DNA of 55,000 nt from assembly GCA_002005505.1 (NCBI GenBank), contig KV908347.1, forward strand, positions 721,946 to 776,945. The letters run 5' to 3'. The DNA comes from Botryococcus braunii (taxonomy: Eukaryota; Chlorophyta; Trebouxiophyceae). How positions within the stretch are numbered: position 1 is the stretch's first letter; the number at the start of each line of letters is the position of its first letter. The notes below the pieces were generated by a model, which saw only the letters and a program-made list of their open reading frames with translations, had not been told where the DNA came from and did no database searches. Made by a program: the position numbers and the translations under genes. This document shows, one piece after another, positions 1 through 10,700 of the stretch.

Positions 1-439
1 TCCCGGAAGGTCGTCACAGTCAGCATCACAGCGCTAACGTGGATTAAAGCAACGCTCTGGAACCCTGTCTACAACATCAATCCACAATCTGCCCTTGGCT
101 GGTATGGTGTGCTCTTACCACCTCAGCGCCTGTGGCGCAGTACTGTGGTCAGTGGTTTTACTGTACCAGGGTGGGAGCGATGTTGTACACTTCTGCATAT
201 GGTCATCAGGTATACTTGAGCACCCAGCGCATCCGAATCAGGGGATGAACATTGTTTTGCACGATACTGTAGAGTGAGCATCTTTAACGCTGCGAAACCT
301 GAACACCTTCGGTCCTCGCCTGCCTCGGGAGAGGGAGCTCGGACTACTTCAGACTTGCTTTCGTCCTCTTCCCAGGCAACGGATGACACGTAGAGAGGGC
401 AAGCGGAAGCGAAAGAGAAGGGAGGGGGGGAACACAGCG
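1..439. other. no gene recognised
   Basis: I see no convincing coding sequence, splice pattern or RNA gene here. Short open frames exist on both strands but show no domain or repeat. Confidence 0.5.
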
Positions 440-441
440 CA

Positions 442-481
<40 letters not shown>

Positions 482-545
482 TGCACGCGCGCACACACAC
501 ACACACACACAGAGGGGGGGGGGAGAGAGAGAGGGGGGGGGAGAA
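440..545. repeat. CA microsatellite followed by purine-rich tract
   Basis: Two CA runs are separated by a short GC-alternating stretch near 478-490 and followed by a G/A-rich tract. Apparent proteins of repeated His-Thr or Cys-Val here are artefacts of the repeat. Confidence 0.95.
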
Positions 546-2069
546 GGGGAGGGGGGATATTTGTCCCTTCTAATAGGGATGCTTTGTGCGTTGTGGGGTG
601 TCATTTTTGGGAAAGTGCGGATTGATGGGTGTATTTGAGTTTGTCTATCATGTTCTGCTGCAACCCAACCTTAACAAAATAATAAAGTTCGTGTTTTGCA
701 TAGCATTTCCACCCCTCCTCCGCTTTAAGATACATCTTTACCTAACACGAATGTGAGTGTCATCCTTACCACTGCTGACCACCTAGAATTGACAGAGGAT
801 AGAAACAGTGTACATGTAAGTTACAGTAACTAACTACTCCAGTTTCTACACTGCGAGACTCTGGAGACAAACAACCTCCCTACCTTCCTACCTCCCCCCC
901 CCTTTCTCTCTGTCCCTCTATCTTTTCCTCCCCTATCTCCCCCCCCCCTCTCTCTTTTTCTCTCTCGCTCTCTGTTTTCCCCCTGTCCTTCTTCAACCCC
1001 CCCCCCCGGCCGTATTGTCCCCCCTCTTTTCTCCCTCCACCCTCCCTTCCTTTTCGTGTCGCTCGCACCGTGTCTTTTTTGGCCACGTTTCAAAAAGCTT
1101 CACCATCACCTTTTGTCTCCGGCCCCTAGATTTCGCGTCCCCGTATGCCTGATTTATTGCGTGCGGTTAGACTAAGCTTCACTTTTCATTCTACACACCC
1201 TTGCATCTCGCCCTCCAGGATGGGCGCTTTTGCCAGGAGGCCACTTCCATGAGGATTCCGCTCTTGCCGGCCCCTTGAAACTCGAATGGTTCTTTCTTCT
1301 CTAGCTTTAAAAAAGGGGCTACTAGCACAGTTGGTTCAGCGTTTCTAGACCAGGCCCGCAGTGGTTAGTATGTACAACACACGGTGCCCAACGAAAGCTG
1401 AAGTTCGTGGACTCAACATGCCAAAAACACATGTGAACAAGTAGGAGTGCCTCTCCCCCTGAGCCTGCTAGGCTCTACATGACACGCTCCTTCCGCACGT
1501 CATAAACTTATGAAAGAAGTCACACTCGTGCATGCTAGGTGTCGTCTTGAAACTACTCCCACACCTCGCATTCCGGCACTTCAAACTGGCAAGTGCATTT
1601 CTTGGTGCCGGAGCTGTTAAGGCCCGTAACATCAGCGCGCTTTGCCCGGGTGCCCCCTTTCTCGCTTGCCACTGCACCCTGTCCTTGTTGCAATCGCAGC
1701 AACGGGCTGGCCACAAAGCTCCGGCCACGCCAGGGGAAGCCAAACTCGCTTTAATCCCACTCTTGTGAGGAGGAAGGAATCTGTCATCATTCCAGCCCAC
1801 TGGGCAGCTGACTGATATATTTCACTATTTTAAACTCAACGGAGGAAGCTGTTTCTGCCCGGACAGCAACGGGCCAGCCTTGGGCCGCCCGTGGCGACTG
1901 AGTCTCTCTTGAGATCCTCCTGGCAATTGCACTGTGCCATGTGAAAGGACCTGACCGTCACGATTTGCAAGCTCTTTGCTGCGAAGCGACACAGGAAGGT
2001 CGATGCCTTGCGGTAAATCTTGAACGTCCGACATGGGGAGACCATGAAATCGAAGCAACATCATATAAC
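546..2069. other. no gene recognised; imperfect polypyrimidine tract
   Basis: Positions 880-1060 are an imperfect C/T-rich tract. The rest has short open frames on both strands without recognisable domains. A tRNA A-box-like string occurs at 1323-1334, but no B box or acceptor pairing follows. Confidence 0.5.
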
Positions 2070-2397
2070 CTCAACAGAGGGGCTCAAAACACCGAAATAC
2101 ATCACATGAGCTCAACAGAGGGGCTCATGACATGGGACTGCATCAGATAATCTCAACACAGGAGCTTATGACATCGGATCACATCACATGGCCTCAACAC
2201 AGGAGCTCATGACATGGGATCACATCAGATGATCTCAGCAGAGGGGCTCATGACACAGGATTACACCACATGACCTCAACAGAGGAAGTCATGACACCGA
2301 TATACATCACACAAGCTCAACAGAGGGGCTTATGACATGGGACTACATCAGACGATCTTTAACATATGAGCTCATGACACCGGATTACAACACCTGA
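2070..2397 (+). repeat. 41-bp minisatellite, 8 units
   Basis: The motif CTCAACAGAGGGGCTCATGA recurs with variants at 2070, 2111, 2152, 2193, 2234, 2275, 2316 and 2357, exactly 41 bp apart each time. Units differ by a few substitutions (for example ACACAGGAG for AGAGGGG). No reading frame is kept, because 41 is not a multiple of three. The last unit runs into the palindrome at 2357-2457. Confidence 0.95.
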
Positions 2398-2457
2398 CCT
2401 CCACAGCCTGTGGAGGTCAGGTGTTGTAATCCAGTGTCATGAGCTCCTATGTTAAAG
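2357..2457. repeat. 101-bp near-perfect palindrome
   Basis: Two 50-nt arms (2357-2406 and 2408-2457) flank one central base at 2407. By eye 48 of 50 positions pair. The left arm is the eighth minisatellite unit plus the start of a ninth, so the right arm is an inverted copy of the array's own unit. It could form a cruciform or a very stable RNA hairpin. Confidence 0.95.
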
Positions 2458-3287
2458 ACCACAGGCGGTTTCTTGCCAGCCTGCCCCGCGAGAAGCCGCT
2501 TCAAAATGGGCTTGCGAGACGAGAAAACCTCATGCACTGACATGCGACCTAAAAAACATTGCGGCAGCTGAACGCCAGAAGTCTGCGCTTCGCCCTCCAA
2601 GGTTGTCAAAACTGATTCACTCTCTCCCTCTATCTATCTCTTTCTCTCTCTCTCTCTCTTTCTCTCCCCCGCCCCCCTCTCTCCCCCTCTCTCCGCGTTG
2701 CGCAAAGCGAGCGTTTTCTTTCTCCACTAACTAATGAATTCGCTGCGCCGCCTGCCAACCAACTGGTTCGGGTACACTTCATGTTTTCAGTCTCGCCTGG
2801 TTTGGGGGGCCAGCTGTCAGACTGTGAAGCTGGATGTACCGGCAGGGGAAGCTCCCCCCAAAGCCGGGGTAGGGAGGCTCACACTGGCGCGTCTCGCTAA
2901 AGAAAAAAGACCAGGACCTCCTCTGCAAGCTTCTGAGTTCCCACAGGGGCGAATCCCAGTAAATTCAGGTGCTGTGCAAACCCACAGGGACAGGCATGTG
3001 CCCGTCACCCTGGCGGGGGCGTGCGAAAGGAAGAAAGAGAGGGGCTGGGATGGGAAGCATGGGGTGCCTCGAGGCGACAGGGCAAATGGAAGCGACTGCC
3101 TTCAATCCCGCTTGGAGGGAACGATGTGGTCAACATCTGCGGTAAACCTCCCATAGCTGCGCCTCGACTGCGCCCTCGACTTCGCAAGCTGTGAGGCCAA
3201 GCGGTCTGTGAAGAACCTCGAACTGGGAACTGGCCGGGGGCAGAGTGGCTCCTTCAGGGGTTACTGGATTAGGGGCAAACCCAAACC
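2458..3287. other. no gene recognised; CT-rich tract
   Basis: 2620-2695 is a CT-rich simple sequence. A 140-codon open frame at 2734-3156 on the plus strand has no recognisable feature and I do not call it a gene. Confidence 0.45.
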
Positions 3288-3453
3288 CTAATCCCGAATC
3301 CCGTAGCCACAAAAACGACCCATCCCGGGGTGGGGATGTCCAGCGAGACATGCTTGAACAGGCCCCCTCGATTCGAAAATGCAGTTGTGGAGCTGCCGAA
3401 GAGCAAACTGGCAAACGTCCCCGTTAGGGGGGGGGGGGGGGGCAGTCGTGGAG

Positions 3454-4725
3454 TCAGCTGCAGGGCAAATCGGAGGTCTTGCCGGAACGCCGGAACGCGC
3501 CGTGGAAGGGGAAGCATCCCGCAGCAGCGCGAGGGCTGAGCGGGTCGGGGTCAGGCTCCACCACATGACCGAATGGTGCTGATTTGTGCAGGACGGGGTG
3601 GGAAGAGTCGGGAGGGCAGTCTGGGCAGGATGCAGAGCTGCGTGGGCTGCAGGCTCCGCGACGACAGCTGGCCAAAAAAGGGCCTTTGTGTAAGAAAAGG
3701 CCTCTCCAGAACCGTTTCTGCGGCCTACTTGGCCAAGAGGAAGCACGCCAGATCGCAGCGATGGGCGTCGCGGTGCTTGTGGGTGTCGACTCACCTTCTG
3801 AAGAGCTGCCATCACTTGCGCAGCATCTGGGGCACATGCCGGCGGAGCACGGGGGCTGCTCCCCGTCCGAGGAGGGGCGCCAGGAAGTGAGGCTGCCGCT
3901 CGAGCTGGTGCGTCGGTGGGTCCTGAGCAAAGGCAGCGGTAACGGCAGGATCCCTCGAGAGGAACACTTGCCGGTTGTTCCGGGCCCTCTGCTGCCTGCG
4001 TCGCGCGGGCTCTGCAATCCCGGGAAACTGTGCTTCGCGCTGGGCAGTCCCGCAGCAGGTTCCAAGGGAGCGCAAAGCTTACGGGGGCCTTTTCCGCGTT
4101 GGCCTGTGTGGATGAGAGCATGGGGAGCTGTGGCCTGGTGCGGGTGTGCCACCTTTCTGGATATCCACGCCAGCCGGCGGTTCATTGTGAGGAGGTCCCC
4201 CCGCATGAGGCGTACTTCTGCAGCGATGTCTGCCAGATTCTGAGGTATGGCGCCCACTGTAGCAAGCGGGACCTTTTCGGGAGGCCGCGGGCTGCACTTG
4301 CCACGTCTGGGCAGAAACCAGAGACGGGCATCAACGTTGGCCATGTGGCGCCGGGTCGCTGTGAGCTCGGATAAGATTTCTGCCAGCATTTGCGGGGCTG
4401 CTGCCATCTGCATGATGGGGTACTGTGCCCCTGGGTCGGCATTACCATTGCTAGAGGACCGGGACTGCTTGTTGCTTAGGGTCGGAACAATGCTTAGCCC
4501 ACGTGAGATGCTCTCTGTGCCTGCCCGTACCACCCGGAGGTCGAGCAGTATGCTGGTCAGGTGCTCGGGCATCACAGTCATTATTTCATGAAGTGCATTT
4601 GCAAGCTCCCCCTGCGGACGTATTAGAATGTAAATCTCTAGGATGTCATGCGCCCTATGCATGCCGACAAGGATATGCACAAATGCCAGGTGCAGATGGT
4701 TGGGGAAGGCAGACATGTCACCCAC
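3454..4725 (-). CDS. possible protein-coding exon(s), unknown helical-repeat protein
   Basis: A 423-codon open frame. I do not recognise the family. Its first 190 residues contain three similar segments, each opening with a Pro-(Glu/Gln) pair and a leucine-rich helix: PEHLTSILLDL, PQMLAEILSEL and PQNLADIAAEV, each followed by Arg-rich sequence. Such internal repetition is unlikely in a chance frame. Beyond about residue 220 the frame turns Ser/Pro/Arg-rich and may be noncoding. An alternative minus-strand frame over 3288-4121 carries a related helix (APDAAQVMAALQ) and ends at a strong splice donor, AAG|GTGAGT, with the last exon base at 3795. A likely 3' splice site (CTGCAG) lies at about 4735. 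The true model is probably spliced and differs from the open frame given here. Confidence 0.35.
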   Translation of the reverse strand: MGDMSAFPNHLHLAFVHILVGMHRAHDILEIYILIRPQGELANALHEIMTVMPEHLTSILLDLRVVRAGTESISRGLSIVPTLSNKQSRSSSNGNADPGAQYPIMQMAAAPQMLAEILSELTATRRHMANVDARLWFLPRRGKCSPRPPEKVPLATVGAIPQNLADIAAEVRLMRGDLLTMNRRLAWISRKVAHPHQATAPHALIHTGQRGKGPRKLCAPLEPAAGLPSAKHSFPGLQSPRDAGSRGPGTTGKCSSRGILPLPLPLLRTHRRTSSSGSLTSWRPSSDGEQPPCSAGMCPRCCASDGSSSEGESTPTSTATPIAAIWRASSWPSRPQKRFWRGLFLHKGPFLASCRRGACSPRSSASCPDCPPDSSHPVLHKSAPFGHVVEPDPDPLSPRAAAGCFPFHGAFRRSGKTSDLPCS

Positions 4726-4831
4726 ATGGGCTGCAGCTCAACTTTGCTTATGTCTTTTATGGTTAGGCTATCATTGAATGGTGTAGCCCCAAAGTTTGAT
4801 CCAGAGCACAGAGGAAGCTGACATTTTTGCC

Positions 4832-5089
4832 TTATATCGACAAACGAGTTGAAATGCACTGATTTGTTTTGTGGGCTGTGCTACATGGAGGGCAGCCTAC
4901 CAGGGGGTGAGCTGCATTTCGTGCCCTTGCAGCATGCCATATGGCAGCCGCTAGAAAGCTCACAAGCAGAAAGTACAGCCGCATCTTGATTGTCAGTCCC
5001 AGGCATGGAACTAGACAGACAAACAGCACAACACCCAGGGTAACGATCGGACTTTTGGCGTCGTTCCTGCGTAGAGCAGTGGTTTTCAA
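4832..5089 (-). CDS. possible upstream exon with two membrane segments
   Basis: An 85-codon open frame starting with Met. Residues about 15-50 are strongly hydrophobic and could form two short transmembrane helices separated by Thr-Ile-Lys-Met-Arg, after a basic N-terminus. It lies just upstream, in the minus-strand sense, of the helical-repeat frame at 3454-4725, so both could be exons of one membrane protein. Nothing confirms this join and the family is unknown. Confidence 0.2.
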   Translation of the reverse strand: MKTTALRRNDAKSPIVTLGVVLFVCLVPCLGLTIKMRLYFLLVSFLAAAIWHAARARNAAHPLVGCPPCSTAHKTNQCISTRLSI

Positions 5090-6114
5090 AACGCTGACAG
5101 CACAAACAAAATTGACAATAAACCATCTTAGCGAATTATGTCTACTTGTCGAACTAAACGATAGATACTTCCTTCAAACCTCGCCGCAACAAAGTACAAG
5201 GACGTCAACAACCTTCCAGGATGAGTGACTGACCTTGCACTGCTACTCGGACTTTCAGCCAAGTTCGAGTCTGCCTGCATTTGATTGCTGTTGATGAGGT
5301 TATCCTGGAGTCTTGCAGGGGACATCCGTTTTGGAAACTTAGGGAGACGCAAGCATGGAAGAGATTTGATGGTGCATAGTCAATATAAACGACACCTTCT
5401 TTATGAAGGATTCTTCGAAAACTAGCTGGCTCAGAAACACTGCTTTACACCTTTCTTCACCGGCTCCTTTTGTGGCCAGCTCTCAGGCCGGCACAGTCAT
5501 TAACCGGATGTTACACAAAGTAAAACGTACTGTTCACCACATAAAAAGGATATGGAGGTTTGTCATGCTGTGGAGATTCCAAAGCATGCCATTCCGAGTG
5601 CAAGGCTTGGCAGCCCTGCTAAACCACCGCCGTTCGCGCAGTTTGAAACTTCCACCGTGGCACCACGATCCACGGGCTCCCTCGGAAGGAGTCCCTCGGG
5701 AGTCCGGGGGCTCCTAGGGACTCCCGGCCCGGAGTTCCCAGAGTCCCCGGAGTCCCCGACTGAGACTCCCCTGCGAGAACCCAAGGGCGCAACGGCAACT
5801 TCAGCCATATTGGCTCAGCCAGTATATTGCATCAGTTGGGAGGCTTCACCAGTGACAGTGAGACTCCTGGAGTCTCCAAAGCAATGAGGACACAGTGCTT
5901 TGGGCTTTGGGAGGCTTTGTGCTCGGTGAAACCACATCGGCTGCCTTCAAACTCAGACTCCCGGGCCCCCAATGTCATGGTGGTCACGTGTTGCAGATTA
6001 AGACATGATCCATGTCACGCCATTGGCTGTTGGCAGCCTTGCTGCAGCCAGCCATATGGGCGACATAAATGAATGGATCGCCCCATCTCCTCATTATGCT
6101 CTTTTCCCCCGCTT
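5090..6114. other. no gene recognised; GGAGTCC-rich patch
   Basis: At 5680-5775 short words of the type GGAGTCCC and GGGACTCC recur in both orientations, giving a GC-rich self-complementary patch. The same words recur singly up to about 5965. No gene is supported. Confidence 0.5.
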
Positions 6115-6438
<324 letters not shown>

Positions 6439-7341
6439 TTTAGCGTAATGGCATCATCAAAACAGAATTTGTAGAATTGGAATTGGTATAAAAATCCCTG
6501 TAACTCACACTCTTCTGAGTAAGTGAACTGTGCCCAAGTGAAGCTTGTATAAGTGGACGAAACACGACCAAGCAAACGGGACAGGAGCTTGATAAGGGAT
6601 ACTCAAGACTGTTACAATAACAACTAATCTAATGATGTTGCAATTACCTGTAACTCACACTCTTCTGAGTAAGTGAACTGTGCCCAAGTGAAGCTTGTAT
6701 AAGTGGACGAAACACGACCAAGCAAACGGGACAGGAGCTTGATAAGGGATACTCAAGACTGACTGATCCCTTTGGACACTGCCTATTTATACTAAGTAAG
6801 AAGACTATTCATTTATTAGCCTCCTGACAGGTTTGCAACTCCAGATCTTAAAAGAGTACGGGCACGATCAAGTTTGCATGCCTCAGTACTATGCACTGGA
6901 ATTTCAATGTACCTCATGACTCGACATGGTCGTCGATGAATAGTACGAATCTCGGTCGATGCTAATCTCGAATCTAAGTGACTCGAAACTTTAACTCACC
7001 ACCGAGATAAACCTCGAATCAGACACCAAGGACCGCAGGACTTAAAGTCTCACGATCGATGAGATCCGGGCTGAGTGTACCCTACTAGAAAACTCCGGAA
7101 AAACAGCCCGAAGTTGTACCATGGCCCCTATGAACCACTATGAGTGTCTTTTATCCTTAAAGTACCATACAGTACGAACACACCCAAGTGAGATATGACT
7201 GTACTTTAATGTTTATGAGCATTCTTAATATTATAAACCCTTGAAATGAATTGATGTGGCTCACAAACATGCTAAGATGAAATGACCCAACATGTTGAAG
7301 AAATACCAAAGGTATACATGTTAGTGTCTATTTTTCTAACA
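6439..7341 (-). repeat. Copia-1 3' LTR
   Basis: Nearly identical to 26037-26939. On the sense strand it begins TGTTAG and ends GCTAAA, so it lacks the usual CA end. A 115-bp segment starting CCTGTA is present twice (6497-6611 and 6647-6761). Confidence 0.95.
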
Positions 7342-7404
7342 CCTCCCCTCATGTGTAGGGAGAAACATCTCAAAAAAATATTGCTTGAAGAATAAGTCAC
7401 AAGT

Positions 7405-7503
7405 TTATTTAAGGCCTGCCATTGCTCTAAGCTTGGCAAAAGTGACCTTTGAAAGTACCTTAGTGAAGAAATCTGCAATATTCTCACTGGTAGCCACATA
7501 CTT
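7405..7503 (-). pseudogene. C-terminal remnant of Copia-1 RNase H
   Basis: About 32 codons ending in TAA (7405-7407) include SENIADFFTKVLSKVTF. This matches the conserved copia C-terminus seen in the neighbours as ARNVADIFTKPL (Copia-2) and ARNVADIMTKPL (Copia-3). It begins only a few bases after the stop of the integrase frame, so everything between integrase spacer and this tail, the whole RT and most of RNase H, has been deleted. Confidence 0.85.
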
Positions 7504-7506
7504 TGG

Positions 7507-9953
7507 CTAAATTATCAGTGTGTCATTTTGCACTTGCACATAACCACTGAAAATTTCAACTGAATTTGTTTCATTTTGGAGTACTGTGTTCCTAACTCTG
7601 TCAGGATATCTACCCCCAAAGAGACCAGCAGGTGAGTGTGAGACCCCAGCACCTAGAAAATCAAACTCAACAGGCTCAAGTTGGACATCAGGAGCCTCAT
7701 TAACTATACCTTGTTGGAGGACCACTTGTGGAACATCCTGAACGGGACGCGGGTCCGTGCCATGGGATTCAGGGCCTGCAATGTCCTGATTTTCCCCAAG
7801 GTTAGTGTTTTCTTGGCTTATAAACTTAGCCCTTTCAAGGTTTAGCTGATCAAACCTTATGACACTTGGATCATTGCCCAAAGGGTCTAAAGAAACAGGA
7901 GACAAGTCTTCAGAAGTTTCATGCACATCTTCCCCAATGATTGCAGTTTCAGAATCTTCAGGAAAATCCTCTTCATCATTCACCACATCAAGGAGATCAG
8001 GCATTTCATCATCATCAGACAAGGCCTCCTCAAACTTGACAAATTGTCTTGCACACACTGTGACTTTGGAATCCATGAGGACACGATAATTCTTGCTGTG
8101 CCCATCATAGCCCAAGAAAATACCCTCCTTACTGACAGGGCTAAATTTACCATCCCTTTTGGACTTTTCAATCATGACATGACACTTGCTCCCAAAAACA
8201 CGTAAGTGACTGACATCAGGAACAGTGCCAAACCACATCTCAAATGGGGTCTTATCATGATTTGAAACTGCAGACAAATTTCTAACATAGTTTGCAGTTA
8301 AGAGAGAGTCACCCCAATATTCTGGAGGTAGGCTCGAGGCAGTCAGCATGGCTCTGGCTTTCTCCTGCAGAGTCCTGTTCAGCCTCTCAATTTTCCCATT
8401 TTGTTGATGTGCATATGGTGCAGTCTTTTGGTGGACTGCACCATTTTTCCTGCAGAACTTTTCTAAACCAGAAAACTCAGTACCATTGTCGGTCCTGATG
8501 AACTTAACCTTGCACTCATGCTGGGTCTGCCACTCAGTCAATAAATTAATTGCCTCTCTTGATGCATCTGCCTTTGACTTGAGTAGAATGGTTGCTGACA
8601 TCTCAGAAAATTCATCTAAGACATTAAGTGCATACTTCTCATCATCATAAGTTTCTGGTGAGACTGGACCCATAAGGTCCATATGCACAACTTCTAATTT
8701 ACTAGTGCAAGCAGTGCCTGTTGATTTAAAAGGCTGCACAGTTTGTTTCCCATGCAAGCAGGCACTGCAGACACCTCTCGTACCAATAGAACTTGCGAAA
8801 TCAGAAGAGGGGAGTTTCATTCCCTTGACCATTTTTCCCTTCATCATTCTTACCATGTAGGCTGGAGACAAGTGCCCCAGCCTCTGATGCCACAGGTCTG
8901 CATCCCTGTGAAGCACCTGAACATTGCATGCCTCCACAAACTTAGTTTCTGGATGAAAAGAAACATGCTTGTCTGGTAGAGCTAAGTCCACCAGCCACTG
9001 ATAAAGGAAAGCATGCTCAGCATTTCCCAAATGGTACCCATTAGAATCTGTGAGGTAACACTCGATACCCATAATATTGACATTGATGCCATCTAAATAA
9101 GCTTTGCCCACTGATAGAAGATACTTCTTGCTAGAGGGAACATGCTTGACATTATGCAAGAACAAGGAACTGCCAGACTCGAGGAACACTTGCATGGAAC
9201 CTTCTCCTACAATTTCCTCAGACTTGCCATTTGCCACAATCAGACGTTGTGGCACATCAAACTTGACATAATTTATCATGTTGTCACTTGAAGGAGAAAT
9301 GTGATCAGTTGACCCTGAATCTATAAGCCAAGCAGGAAGAGAAGGTTGGGAGATTACTGTATCCCTTTGTACACAATTTGTTTGTGCCCTCCTCTCCTGT
9401 GCTGCAAGCTTAGGACACGTTGCTTTGATGTGTCCTGGATTCCTGCAGTACTGACAAATTAGTACAGGCCTTCCCTGCTGTTGAAATGCAGGTTGCCCTG
9501 TCCCTGAATTTTCACGGTTAGTATTTTTAGGCACTTCTGCCTGGTGAGCACCTGGACCAGCCCCACCTGAACCACCTTGCCTGCCTGCAGGCTGACCACC
9601 CCCACCTTGATTCCTATAAGGTTTGGGATTTGAGGTGTTTGGAGGATTATATGGCTTCTTTGCTTGAAGATCCATATATGTTAACTCAAGAACATGCTGG
9701 AGTTGGTGCACATTTGGATAGTTGTTGCACACAGACAGCTGTAAACGCCTATCTACCTCATACTCTTCAGTGAGGCCTTCAATAATCATAGAGCACTGGC
9801 AAACCTCAGAACACTGCTCTCCTAGTGATTTGAGGTTGTTTGCAATTTTCCTGCACCTTAACACGTAGTCAGATGGTTTTTCACCTGGCTTCATGGCAAA
9901 TAACTTTTGCTCCCTGTGGAGGCTCATCAGCCTAGCTGCTGCTCTAGCGTTAA
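7507..9953 (-). CDS. Copia-1 gag (C-terminal part)-protease-integrase
   Basis: This is the downstream part of the Copia-1 polyprotein, about 815 codons; the N-terminal part lies at 24291-25682 beyond Copia-2. It opens in the UBN2-like capsid region. Then come a CCHC zinc knuckle (CQYCRNPGHIKATC), the aspartic protease motif WLIDSGSTDH, the GAG-pre-integrase domain (LWHQRLGHLS and CSACLHGKQ) and the integrase core with catalytic residues in HMDLMGP, RTDNGTEF and NGKIERLNRT. After an acidic Asp/Glu-rich spacer the frame stops at 7507-7509, just where reverse transcriptase should follow. Protease and integrase look intact, so these proteins could still be made if expressed. Confidence 0.93.
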
Positions 9954-10682
9954 TGTACAATTCTGGCCGTAATGTTCCCTGTATGTCCCGGCACGAAGGG
10001 TGTTAAGCTCGGTCGGGTCTCTTGCTGTGTGTAGGAGAGCAAGCAGAGCCCGACTATGTGTTGACACTTGTGGCAACTGATCAGAGATAAGCACCCGGAG
10101 TGCTCTTTCAGTCCCAAACAAGTCATTACATTGCTTCTTGCTCTCTCTCAACGCCAAGGAATTCAAACTACCTCTTCTAAGCATCGACAGATAGTTCGCA
10201 TTACCATTGTTCGATGAGCCAAGCATTAGCAACATTCTAATACGCTTATCTAGACCTCTTCCTAATCAATTGTCCATGCAATTTACACTAAGATGCAGCA
10301 CTTCACCTGTATGTCCCGGCACGAAGGGTGTTAAGCTCGGTCGGGTCTCTTGCTGTGTGTAGGAGAGCAAGCAGAGCCCGACTATGTGTTGACACTTGTG
10401 GCAACTGATCAGAGATAAGCACCCGGAGTGCTCTTTCAGTCCCAAACAAGTGCCGAGCCCTTCATGCCTGCTGCCTATATCCTTTCTCGCAAGAACGCGT
10501 CAAATTGCATTACTCTCTTTCTCCAAAATGGAATCAGTCCAGATCAATTATGGCAGAACTCTAGAGTTCTGCCATCCATTACTCAACCTCTAAGATTGTT
10601 CACAGTGATTGCTTTAGGGAAGCCTGGCCACTATTACTCTTCTGAGGGAAAGTCACTAATTTGTTCTTTCACTATTATAACA
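9954..10682 (-). repeat. Copia-2 3' LTR
   Basis: Contains two copies of a 146-bp module starting CCTGTATG (9978-10123 and 10306-10451), identical by eye and 328 bp apart. Each module can fold a hairpin (GTCGGG-TCT-TTGCT against AGCAAG-AGA-CCCGAC with bulges) and a smaller one (AGCAC-CCGGA-GTGCT). Confidence 0.96.
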
Positions 10683-10700
10683 CTTCCCCTTGACTTTTCC

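Noticed and set aside
1323..1394. tRNA-like sequence with an A-box match (TAGCACAGTTGG)
   Set aside because: No B box and no pairing acceptor ends within tRNA length; could be a SINE head but one box is too little.
3274..3292. Telomere-like AAACCCAAACCCTAA
   Set aside because: Only about two degenerate units; compatible with chance.
3584..4243. 219-codon plus-strand frame
   Set aside because: It lies opposite the minus-strand frame with internal repeats, shows no domain and is most likely its shadow.
9978..10123. Hammerhead ribozyme in the LTR modules (retrozyme idea)
   Set aside because: I searched both strands for the CTGANGA and GAAA core and did not find it; only ordinary hairpins are visible.
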